A stretch of DNA of 38,600 nt from Chloroflexota bacterium. Its GTDB lineage: Bacteria > Chloroflexota > Dehalococcoidia > Lucifugimonadales > UBA3495. The stretch covers positions 1 through 38,600 of the forward strand of contig JADFJS010000002.1 of NCBI GenBank assembly GCA_022566155.1, written 5' to 3'. Below, in pieces: positions 1-7,936 of the stretch. Below the pieces are notes generated by a model. It was not told where the DNA came from. It ran no database searches and was given only the letters and a program-made list of their open reading frames with translations. Positions within the stretch are counted from its first letter, which is position 1. Each line of letters opens with the position of its first letter. The translations under genes and the position numbers were made by a program.

Positions 1-429
1 CTGTGCCGCCGTTTCGTCGAGCTCTCCCGAAAAGCCGGGCACAATGTAGCCATGTCCCAGATTCCTTTCTTCCGCTACTTCTACGTGGCCGCCACAGAGG
101 CTGAGGCCAGGAAGGACAGCCAAGACGCCCTCAACTGGACCCTGGACATGACACAGTGGCGCCGTACCTTCACCGTCGGCAGCGAAGTGAATCTACGGTT
201 GCAAGACTGGCGAGATACCCGCAGCGAGCTGCCCCCCAGCTACGACTATCTCTGCGAGCACCGGGCGATCATCGGCACGCCCGACCAGTGCGTGGCCAAG
301 ATCAAGGAGCTGCAGCGACAGGGCATAGAATATTTCGGGTGCAACTTTTCCTTCGGCGGCCTGGAGCACGAAAAGCTCTTGCGCTCCATGGAGCTATTCT
401 CCAAAGAGGTTATGCCCCACTTCAAGTAG
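1..429 (+). CDS. LLM-class flavin-dependent oxidoreductase (luciferase-like), C-terminal part, 5' partial
   Basis: Frame is open from base 1 (LCRRFVELSRKAGHNVAMSQIPFF...), so the ATG at 52 is probably internal. The C-terminal motif '...IIGTPDQCVAKIKELQRQGIEYFGCNFSFGG' is typical of luciferase-like monooxygenases. Confidence 0.75.
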   Translation: MCRRFVELSRKAGHNVAMSQIPFFRYFYVAATEAEARKDSQDALNWTLDMTQWRRTFTVGSEVNLRLQDWRDTRSELPPSYDYLCEHRAIIGTPDQCVAKIKELQRQGIEYFGCNFSFGGLEHEKLLRSMELFSKEVMPHFK

Positions 430-519
430 CAGAGACCGCGGGCGTCCCCTTTTTATAGAATGGGTCTGGGGGGGCTCCCAATCTTCTCTCAGCTTTGACC
501 CGTTCGCTGATCCTGGGCG

Positions 520-921
520 CTACCCCTCGGCACGCTCCGGATGGAACCCGGAATGGTCCTCAAATGCGCCCACGGCGGGGTAGATCTGCCGGTACAGGCC
601 TCGCATCCGCTCCCGGATGTAGCTGTGGGCCCGGTCCCTTAGCTGGCTGGGCCGGGCGTTCTGCGCCTGGTATTCCTGGCTCTGTAGCGGGCTGGCATCT
701 TCCAACTCCCAGATGCACAGGTATCTCAGCACACCCTGGCCCTCTTCCAGCAGGAAACGGCGGGCACTTACATAGCCGGGTATACCCAGGCGTTCCGGCA
801 GGTGCTCGTCGTTGTACCACCGATTGAATTCCTCATCGTGCTCCGGGTCCACGTCCATCATCACGACCATGATGGTGGAGCCGATGGATTGCTTTGGCTG
901 TTGGCTTTCTTTGGTTGACAT
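520..921 (-). CDS. Small conserved protein, possibly EthD/dimeric alpha-beta barrel-like
   Basis: 133-aa ORF with 'MVVMMDVDPEHDEEFNRWYNDEHLPERLGIPGYVSARRF', the usual pattern of DABB/EthD-like proteins. Confidence 0.6.
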   Translation of the reverse strand: MSTKESQQPKQSIGSTIMVVMMDVDPEHDEEFNRWYNDEHLPERLGIPGYVSARRFLLEEGQGVLRYLCIWELEDASPLQSQEYQAQNARPSQLRDRAHSYIRERMRGLYRQIYPAVGAFEDHSGFHPERAEG

Positions 922-1138
922 ACTATTTCCTCCACATAAGGCGAGATCTTAGGTGCGCAAAGATGCCGATATAGGGGGGCCATGGAAGCCACGATCTCAT
1001 CGACGGAAGTGTTGCGAGGACGTGCCGGACACACGGCGCCGGCCAGCTTGTCAGAAAATAAGGCCTAGTATACCATTGGGACGTTTAACGACCCTCAGGC
1101 TCAAAAATCCCCGGCCGGGATCACCAGCGAGGAACGGA

Positions 1139-1645
1139 TTGATTCAGCGAGTTAATCTCAAGGTCAACGGCCAGGACCACCAGTTAGACATCCCCGCCCG
1201 GCGCCTTCTGGTGGACTGCTTGCGTTACGAGCTGGGCCTCACCGGCACCAAGGAAGGGTGCAGCGTGGGTATCTGCGGCGCCTGTACCGTTCTGATCGAT
1301 GGAGAGATGGCGGCCTCCTGCATCACTCTGGCCGCGGCGGTGGATGGCGCCGAGATCACCACCATCGAAGGTCTGGCCGGCGAAGACGGCCGGTTACACC
1401 CGGTGCAGCAGGCGTTCATAGACCACGGCGGATTCCAATGCGGCATCTGCACCCCCGGCCAGGTCATGGCCGCCAAGGCCCTCTTGGACCAGAACCCCAG
1501 TCCCACCGAGGATGAGATCCGGGATTGGATGATGGGGAACCTGTGCCGGTGCACCGGTTACTATGGAATCCTGGACTCGGTGGTCAAAGCGGCTGAAGCG
1601 TCAGAAACGTCAAGGGGCGCCAATGCCAGCAACAACGCTCAATGA
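1139..1645 (+). CDS. [2Fe-2S] small subunit of xanthine dehydrogenase/CO dehydrogenase-family molybdenum hydroxylase (CoxS-like)
   Basis: CEGxxxGxCGxC-type motif 'GTKEGCSVGICGACTVLIDG' plus 'QCGICTPGQVMAAKALL' and 'GNLCRCTGYYGI'. TTG start at 1139 preceded by GAGGAA; ORF-track start 953 adds an unsupported N-terminus. Confidence 0.9.
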   Translation: MIQRVNLKVNGQDHQLDIPARRLLVDCLRYELGLTGTKEGCSVGICGACTVLIDGEMAASCITLAAAVDGAEITTIEGLAGEDGRLHPVQQAFIDHGGFQCGICTPGQVMAAKALLDQNPSPTEDEIRDWMMGNLCRCTGYYGILDSVVKAAEASETSRGANASNNAQ

Positions 1646-2544
1646 TCGATTTTGAGTTTCACAGCCCCACCACCCTGGAGGAAGCCTTCGATCTGCTGGA
1701 GCAGTACGGAGAGGACGCCCGGGTGATAGCCGGCGGGACGGCGCTGGTGCTCCAGATGAAGCAGCGGTTCGCCCAGCCGGGCCACGTGATCGGCCTGAGA
1801 AAGATTCCGGGGTTGAACTCGATAGCGATTGAAGCTATGGGAAGCAACGGCGATACCGGCAGCGTGCGCATCGGGGCGCTGTGCACTCAACGATCTATCG
1901 AATATTCAGAGATCATTGGGCAGAAGCTGCCCCTCGTAGCGGAAACCTTCCGCCGGGTGGCCACCCCCAGGATACGCAGCATGGCAACCATCGGCGGCGG
2001 ACTGGTCCACGGCGACCCCAACCAAGACCCTCCGCCCACGCTGATCGCCCTGGGAGCGTCGGCGGTTTTGACCTCCAGCCGGGGCCAGCGCGTTGTGCCG
2101 GTGGCGGAACTGTTTCTCGACTACTTCGAGACAGACCTCCGGCCGGGGGAGATCCTTACCAGCGTGGTCGTACCCCAGGCGCCTCCGGGTTCCGGGGCAG
2201 CCTACCTCAAGTTCCTTCCCCGGACCGCCGACGATTACGCCACGGTGTCGGTCGCCGCGGTGGTTACCGCCGGAGAAGACAATATGTGCCGGGACGTCCG
2301 CATCGTACTGGGCTCTGTGGGCGTCACCCCGGTGCACGCGTCGGACGCCGAGGATAGCCTGCGAGGCCGGCCTCTCAACGAAGAAAATATCCGTGCCTGC
2401 GCCGCCATGGTCAGCGATCTGGTAGACCCTCTGGACGATTATCGCGGTTCTGCCGCATACAAGCGGGAGATGGCCCAGGTGTTTACCCGGCGGGCCATAC
2501 AGCAAGCAATGGCCGCTATGTCACCGGAAAAGAACAAGGATTAA
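1642..2544 (+). CDS. FAD-binding medium subunit of molybdenum hydroxylase (CoxM/XdhB-like)
   Basis: 'ARVIAGGTALVLQMKQR' and 'ATIGGGLVHGDPNQDPPPTLIALGA', typical of the FAD-binding subunit; overlaps the coxS-like end by 4 nt. Confidence 0.9.
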   Translation: MIDFEFHSPTTLEEAFDLLEQYGEDARVIAGGTALVLQMKQRFAQPGHVIGLRKIPGLNSIAIEAMGSNGDTGSVRIGALCTQRSIEYSEIIGQKLPLVAETFRRVATPRIRSMATIGGGLVHGDPNQDPPPTLIALGASAVLTSSRGQRVVPVAELFLDYFETDLRPGEILTSVVVPQAPPGSGAAYLKFLPRTADDYATVSVAAVVTAGEDNMCRDVRIVLGSVGVTPVHASDAEDSLRGRPLNEENIRACAAMVSDLVDPLDDYRGSAAYKREMAQVFTRRAIQQAMAAMSPEKNKD

Positions 2545-2559
2545 GCAAGGGATCATAGA

Positions 2560-3018
2560 TTGAAGCTGGAAAATCGCTGCCTGGTACCGGCGGACCTGGA
2601 CACCACCTGGGAATTGATCACCGACATTCCCCGGGCCGCCGCCTGCGTCCCCGGGGTAAAAGACGTTTTCCTCGAAGGGGAGAACCTGTACCGAGCCTCG
2701 CTTCAAGCGAGAGTTGGACCCATGGGATTCACCATGTCCGGGACCATCCTGGTGCTGGAGCAAGACCGGGAAAAGGGCGAGGCCAGGTTTCAGGTCAATG
2801 CCTCCGACCGGCGCCTGGGCGGCTCCATCCGGGCGGACATGACTTTGCGCCTGAGCGCTCAACCCCAGGGCCATACCGAGTTGCTCATCATCACCGACAC
2901 CACGTTTATGGGCAAGCTGGGAGAGATGGGACAACCCGTGATCCGCCGCAAGGCCAGCTCTACCCTGGAGCAGTTTGTCAAAAACCTGGCTAAATTATTA
3001 GAGACTCCCTCCGCCTGA
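2560..3018 (+). CDS. CoxG-like SRPBCC protein (CO dehydrogenase subunit G family)
   Basis: 'ENRCLVPADLDTTWELITDIPRAAACVPGVKDV...' CoxG/SRPBCC pattern; TTG start; immediately downstream of the coxM-like gene. Confidence 0.85.
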   Translation: MKLENRCLVPADLDTTWELITDIPRAAACVPGVKDVFLEGENLYRASLQARVGPMGFTMSGTILVLEQDREKGEARFQVNASDRRLGGSIRADMTLRLSAQPQGHTELLIITDTTFMGKLGEMGQPVIRRKASSTLEQFVKNLAKLLETPSA

Positions 3019-3242
3019 CGCCTGTCCCGCCGCATCCTCCACTGTCCATCCCACGCCAAGCCGGAACGGAACGCCGGCACACCGCTATCTTTATCGACCG
3101 CAGGCTTTCTCTTTGTCCCTGAGTTAACGTATCGACCCTGGGCCTACATTGTCCTTTTTACCCTTTTCCCTCAACTCCCCTCTCGGTCCCGGAACGTAAT
3201 TGTTCCACACCGGGTCCCCCCAGCCACCCCACTCCAAGGTGC

Positions 3243-3290
3243 TGCCACCCACCCATAGGGTTTAACGCCCTGTGGGTAACCAAGGTGGCA
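3243..3290 (+). promoter_or_regulatory. Two-tier RNA hairpin in archaellin 5' leader
   Basis: Outer arms TGCCACC (3243-3249)/GGTGGCA (3284-3290); inner arms CCCATAGGG (3252-3260)/CCCTGTGGG (3268-3276, one G-U pair), loop TTTAACG. Confidence 0.6.
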
Positions 3291-3340
3291 ACCCCGTGTG
3301 CCAGCGTTATGGGCCAACCCTACACTTATCTGAACACCAG

Positions 3341-3407
3341 GGAACGGCGAGCCGCGGATGAGTGGGCCAGGGCAGAAGGCTTCCACATCCGCCGACAACG
3401 CCGTTCC
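3341..3407 (+). promoter_or_regulatory. Nested RNA hairpin in archaellin 5' leader
   Basis: Perfect outer arms GGAACGGCG (3341-3349)/CGCCGTTCC (3399-3407); perfect inner arms GCGGATG (3354-3360)/CATCCGC (3386-3392). Confidence 0.65.
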
Positions 3408-3459
3408 TAGCGGTTCACACATATGTGGGCAAATCTTAATTTCGAGAGGAGAGTTGACC

Positions 3460-4089
3460 ATGACCAGTATAAGGGGCAATTTTTTGCAGAGGCTACGGTC
3501 GCTGTTGCCCAGCCAACGAGGCATCACCGGACTTGAAACCGCCATCGTCTTGATCGCCTTCGTGGTGGTCTCGTCGGTGTTCGCCTTCGCGGCCCTGTCC
3601 ACCGGCCTGTTCTCCGCCGATAAAGCCAAAGACACCATTCAGGCAGGGCTTGCAGAGACCAGGGGCAGCATGGAGCTCAAAGGCTCTGTGGTGCTCACAT
3701 CGACCGTCGGCACCACCGGGGTTGTGTCCAACATCGCCTTCCAAGTGTCCAACGCCGCGGGCGGCGAGGCCATCGACCTGACCCCTGGCAAAACTATCAT
3801 CAAGTACAACGATGAAACCCAGTCGAGGATCTTCGACGCCGACAGTGGCTTTACCGTCACCCCAATCGGTAGTGCCGACAGCGACAAACTGCTTGAGCTA
3901 AAGGAGATCTACCAGATCGACATTATTAACCTTCATATCACCGGCGACAGTACCAGCAAGAATAATTTGTTGAACACGCTGGGTACCAACACGACCTTCA
4001 GCTTGGAAATAATTCCACCTAGGGGCGCAGTGCTCTTCATCGAACGCACCACGCCCGTTTACATGGACATCAGTACTTCGCTTGACTAA
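3460..4089 (+). CDS. arlB: Archaellin (archaeal-type flagellin, class III signal peptide)
   Basis: N-terminus 'LLPSQRGITGLETAIVLIAFVVVSSVFAFAALSTGLFSADKAKDTIQAGLAETRGSMELKGSVVLT', typical archaellin. ATG at 3460 preceded by GAGAGGAGAG. ORF-track start 3358 lies inside the structured leader. Confidence 0.9.
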   Translation: MTSIRGNFLQRLRSLLPSQRGITGLETAIVLIAFVVVSSVFAFAALSTGLFSADKAKDTIQAGLAETRGSMELKGSVVLTSTVGTTGVVSNIAFQVSNAAGGEAIDLTPGKTIIKYNDETQSRIFDADSGFTVTPIGSADSDKLLELKEIYQIDIINLHITGDSTSKNNLLNTLGTNTTFSLEIIPPRGAVLFIERTTPVYMDISTSLD

Positions 4090-4280
4090 CGGGCTACCTG
4101 TAAGTCGTGGGGCCGGTGGTACGCCAAGTACACCGGCCGGCACGGCAAATTCCGGCCCGGTCCAGCCAGCACAGTTAGTGGGCGCCTCACCCGAGCAGAC
4201 CTCGGCGGTGATATCCGTATCCCTGGAATCCACCACCGGGGCCTGTTCCCAAATACGACCTCCGGGCACAGGGATTCATC

Positions 4281-6065
4281 ATGGCGGATAAAGACACACG
4301 GGTAGACGCCCTGGAGGACGAGGTCAAGGTTCTCAAAGGCGAGGTCAGGCGGACGCTGGTGGACCTCCGGGCATTGCTGATGCGAGAGGACTCGCCCCTC
4401 AATGAAGGTTCGTTGGGACGCAGATCGACACCGATAGACTATGGCGCCGATGAAGGGCCTCCACAGGCACGAAAGGAAGTTACCGAGACGACAAAGGTGA
4501 TCGAGAACGAGCCGGCGGCGGCTGTACCGAGCGCCCCACAACCGGCTAATCCTGGTCAAGGAATCGGAAACGCCGCTCCACCATTTGCCGGTGTGGTCCC
4601 CGGTGGCATGTTTCCACCCCAAATGGGTCCTCAACCGGGGGCAGGTTGGCCCGGTCCTCAAGCAGTCCAAGCACCACCACCCCCAGCGCCAGCGCCAGCG
4701 CCAACACCACAAGCGTCGCCCGGCCTCGATGCGGCCATGGCCGAGCGAGAACGAAGGATGGTCGAACAGGAGCAAAGGATGGTGGAGCAGGAGCGGAGGA
4801 TCGCCGACCAGGAGCGGAAGATCGCCGACTCCGAGAGCGCCCGGGACCGCCGAGAACAGGACATCGCCAACGATGCAGTTAAACGGGAATCTCCCACTCC
4901 AGCCAGCCAGCCGGATTCCGTCGTGCCCGAAACAGTACGCACGTCTGTCGGAGGCAGGATGCAGGAAACGCCCACTCCAGCCAGCCAGCCGGATTCCAGC
5001 GTACCCGAAACAGTACGCACGCCTGACGAAGGCAGGATGCAAGAATCTACCCCTCCAGCCAACCAGCCGGACAGTGCATCCAAAACGGATCGCCCGCCCG
5101 AAGAAGTCAGGATGCAGGAAACACCGGCTCATGACAGGGAATCGGATCCTAGGCAGTCTGAGATGGAGCGCTCGTCCGTTGAAGTAGATCCGGAAATGAA
5201 CGGTATGGATCGGCCGGAGCCGCGGAAACGTCCTTCCGGCCGGATCCAAAACCAAGAACCCGAGGATGGTCAATCCGAGGAACCATCCCAGCCGAGACGG
5301 CTTGCCTCCCGTGGAGAACCCAGGCGTGAACCAGCGAACGACGATGTAGAGGTGGACTATGAGGATGGAGATCAGTTCGCCGGTAAGGATCAGATCGATG
5401 AACCCTATGATGACGAGTGGAACCAGCCGGACCGCGACATCTCATCTGGGCCCCGTCAAGAACAGCGGGGCCGGAAGCGAGTCTACTATGACGAAGACGC
5501 GGAGGCTGCCAGGCCTCGTTCCAGACTCCAGCATCAGGAGCAAGACTCGGCCGGCGCCTCTCAAGATTCTGATCGCCCTTCCCGCCGGCGGGTCAAGCCG
5601 GCGGAGTGGCGTCAACAGACCCAATCTGATAACGGACATGGTTACCATGAGAAATATGACGAGAATCAGAATATTAAACGCAACGGTACCGGCAGCCGGG
5701 TCTATGAAGAGTACTTTCAGCTCTTGTCTGAGACTGAGGAAAGCTACGAAGATAGCGGCGAAGCCTCCCCATCGGCGCCCATGGACATCAACCTGGTAGC
5801 CAGTTTGGTGCGCTGGGCATCGATCGCCAAACAAAGGGTGGGAGAGGACCGGTTATACGACATCCTGGAACTATACCTGCAATCGGGGCATGCTACCCCG
5901 GGGCTGCGCGAACTGCTAACACAAACCTCTGGGATGGCCGATGCTATGCCCCCTGAAACCAATCAAACCGCCCAAGAGTGTGTGGACCTGATATCCCACC
6001 TCCACGGCATACTCACCGGTTCCCTGGCCATCGCCAGAGTCCCACAGTTAAAGTTGCCGGCCTAG
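4281..6065 (+). CDS. ArlC/D/E-like archaellum switch-complex protein with long disordered, repeat-bearing middle
   Basis: C-terminal 'DINLVASLVRWASIAKQRVGEDRLYDILELYLQSGHATPGLRELL' resembles the archaeal FlaD/E domain; gene order between arlB and arlG/F/H; ATG preceded by AGGGA. Confidence 0.65.
   Translation: MADKDTRVDALEDEVKVLKGEVRRTLVDLRALLMREDSPLNEGSLGRRSTPIDYGADEGPPQARKEVTETTKVIENEPAAAVPSAPQPANPGQGIGNAAPPFAGVVPGGMFPPQMGPQPGAGWPGPQAVQAPPPPAPAPAPTPQASPGLDAAMAERERRMVEQEQRMVEQERRIADQERKIADSESARDRREQDIANDAVKRESPTPASQPDSVVPETVRTSVGGRMQETPTPASQPDSSVPETVRTPDEGRMQESTPPANQPDSASKTDRPPEEVRMQETPAHDRESDPRQSEMERSSVEVDPEMNGMDRPEPRKRPSGRIQNQEPEDGQSEEPSQPRRLASRGEPRREPANDDVEVDYEDGDQFAGKDQIDEPYDDEWNQPDRDISSGPRQEQRGRKRVYYDEDAEAARPRSRLQHQEQDSAGASQDSDRPSRRRVKPAEWRQQTQSDNGHGYHEKYDENQNIKRNGTGSRVYEEYFQLLSETEESYEDSGEASPSAPMDINLVASLVRWASIAKQRVGEDRLYDILELYLQSGHATPGLRELLTQTSGMADAMPPETNQTAQECVDLISHLHGILTGSLAIARVPQLKLPA
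4893..5123 (+). repeat. Three in-frame tandem repeats (78, 78 and 75 bp; 26/26/25 aa)
   Basis: TPASQPDSVVPETVRTSVGGRMQE / TPTPASQPDSSVPETVRTPDEGRMQE / STPPANQPDSASKTDRPPEEVRMQE. 'ctccagcca' recurs at 4897, 4975 and 5053. Confidence 0.9.
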
Positions 6066-6122
6066 ATCGGCAGCCAATGAAATTCCCGGAGACATATCAT
6101 CGAAAAATCAATCTCCACAGCT

Positions 6123-6566
6123 ATGTTCCTGATTGCCAGCGTAATCGCCGCGCTGGCCCTGACCAACGCGGTGCTGCCCGCAATGGGGAAAAGCGCCAGC
6201 GCCCTGGTTTCCGCCAATAAATCTGCCGCCGAGCGCATCAAGACCGATATTGCCATTGTTCACGCCACCGGAGACGCGGCCAATGACCAAGTCACCGTCT
6301 GGGTAAAGAATATTGGAACTCAATCAATCAAGCAAATCGACGCCAGCGACGTGTTTCTTACCACACCCAGCAGCGTGCTAAGACTGCCTTATGTAAGCAG
6401 TTGCGCCAGCGAGTGCTGGGATTATTCCATAGAAGGCGGCGGTGCCGCCTGGATCCAAGCGGTGACGGTCAAGTTTACTATAAAAACCAGCGTGGATACC
6501 GGCAATTACAATGTTTCCGTTGCCGTGGCCAACGCAGTTAGAGCCGACAAAGATTTCAGCGTCTAA
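6123..6566 (+). CDS. arlG: ArlG-like archaellum stator protein (N-terminus may extend upstream of 6123)
   Basis: 'MFLIASVIAALALTNAVLPAMGKSASALVSANKSAAERIKTDIAIVHATGD...QVTVWVKNIGTQSI', an N-terminal TM helix plus beta domain as in archaeal ArlG; position in operon. Confidence 0.7.
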   Translation: MFLIASVIAALALTNAVLPAMGKSASALVSANKSAAERIKTDIAIVHATGDAANDQVTVWVKNIGTQSIKQIDASDVFLTTPSSVLRLPYVSSCASECWDYSIEGGGAAWIQAVTVKFTIKTSVDTGNYNVSVAVANAVRADKDFSV

Positions 6567-6612
6567 ATTTAACGTTTGGGGACGGAATCAACTTTGAGAA
6601 GAGGCAGGCCGC

Positions 6613-7131
6613 GTGGGCATCGTATTAGCGGGGTTTGTGGTAATCACCACCTTCTTGATGACCTCGGTGTTGATGTTTAGCGCATTTTTGTCCGCTTCTG
6701 TATCCCAGGGGGAATCATTGAGGGTGATCACTCACGTTAGCAGCGAAAGACTGGGCAGCGCACTATCCATAACTAGTGCATCCGTTGTCACCCCGGCTGG
6801 GCCGGACGTGGCGGTGCAGGTGGATAACAGTGGCAGCCAATCGGTGGTCCGCTTTGGCGAATTGGACGTGATCATAAAATACACCGATTCGGACAACACC
6901 GCGGCCCTGCGATACCTGGCGTATACCTCGGGCGCACTCGGCAACAACCAGTGGACGATCGCCACCACCGGGGTGCAGCCCGATAACTTCAACCCGGGGA
7001 TGTGGGACCCCGGTGAGACCCTGCCGATAGACCTGCGGGTGTCCCCAGCCATCAAGGCCGGGACCGCCGCAGAGGTAGTGGTGGGAACCCCATGGGGAGT
7101 AAACGATAAGAGTTCGATCGTCAACCCGTGA
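6613..7131 (+). CDS. arlF: ArlF-like archaellum stator protein
   Basis: Single N-terminal TM helix followed by a beta-rich domain ('VAVQVDNSGSQSVVRFGELDVIIKYTDSDN'); GTG start; between arlG-like and arlH. Confidence 0.65.
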   Translation: MGIVLAGFVVITTFLMTSVLMFSAFLSASVSQGESLRVITHVSSERLGSALSITSASVVTPAGPDVAVQVDNSGSQSVVRFGELDVIIKYTDSDNTAALRYLAYTSGALGNNQWTIATTGVQPDNFNPGMWDPGETLPIDLRVSPAIKAGTAAEVVVGTPWGVNDKSSIVNP

Positions 7132-7210
7132 ACGTGCCGGTCCAATCCCGGTTAGTTGGCGAATGTGTCTACGTGCTGGCTGAAACGTATCCCCGAAAGG
7201 AGGTGACATC

Positions 7211-7933
7211 GTGACTACAGGCGCAATGGCGGATGCGGGAGGGATAATATCCACCGGAAGTAGCGAGATAGACAAGAAGCTGGGCGGCGGGATCCCTGTC
7301 GGGTCCCTGGTTCTGCTGGAGGGACAATCCGACTCCGGCAAGAGCGTCGTGTCTCAGCATTTCACCCATGGCTCATTGAACACTAGAATGTCGGCCGCCT
7401 ACTACACCACGGAAAACACGGTCAAGAGCCTGATGACCCAGATGGCCTCCCTTAACCTGGACGTCACCGATTACTTTCTGTGCGACCGATTGAGAGTTTA
7501 CCCCCTGGAGATGTCATCCACTAAGGAAAACGACACCAAGGAGGCGTTCCGGGTTCTTTTGGACCACTTCGACAGTTTACCCGTCAGGTTCAAACTGACG
7601 ATCGTGGACAGCCTTACCGGCCTGGTTTCCCACAGCGACGACCGGGCCATCATCGACTTCTTTGCCTCTTGTAAACAGCTCTGTGATCGAGGCCGCACGA
7701 TTATCGCCGTGGTCCACTCCTACGCCTTCGACGACCGCATGTTGATTCGTATACGTTCGCTGTGCGATGCACACCTGGTCCTGAAGGTGGACCAGGTGGG
7801 AGAGCGGTTGATCAAGATTATGGAGGTAGCGAAAGTTCGAAATGCCGACCAGTCCACGGGAAACATTATCAGCTTCGATGTGGAACCGGGTATGGGCATG
7901 AAAATCATCCCAATCTCAAAAGCTAAGGCTTAG
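7211..7933 (+). CDS. arlH: Archaellum KaiC-like ATPase/ATP-binding protein ArlH
   Basis: 'GGIISTGSSEIDKKLGGGIPVGSLVLLEGQSDSGKSVVSQHFTHGSL' with Walker A GQSDSGKS; GTG start with strong SD AAAGGAGGTGA. Confidence 0.92.
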   Translation: MTTGAMADAGGIISTGSSEIDKKLGGGIPVGSLVLLEGQSDSGKSVVSQHFTHGSLNTRMSAAYYTTENTVKSLMTQMASLNLDVTDYFLCDRLRVYPLEMSSTKENDTKEAFRVLLDHFDSLPVRFKLTIVDSLTGLVSHSDDRAIIDFFASCKQLCDRGRTIIAVVHSYAFDDRMLIRIRSLCDAHLVLKVDQVGERLIKIMEVAKVRNADQSTGNIISFDVEPGMGMKIIPISKAKA

Positions 7934-7936
7934 ATC

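Noticed and set aside
3171-3638. ORF on - strand (155 aa) covering the archaellin leader
   Set aside because: Antisense to the structured leader and to arlB; low-complexity composition with no recognisable domain. The archaellin frame explains the region.
4082-4291. Short + strand ORF (69 aa) between arlB and the ArlC/D/E-like gene
   Set aside because: TTG start overlapping the arlB stop, no SD-like motif that I trust, no family signal.
4086-5273. 395-aa - strand ORF antisense to the ArlC/D/E-like gene
   Set aside because: Composition (runs of W/R/G/C, periodic 'FLHPAFVRRAYCFGYAGIRLAGWSGR') mirrors the tandem repeats of the + strand gene in another frame; typical shadow ORF of GC-rich repetitive DNA.
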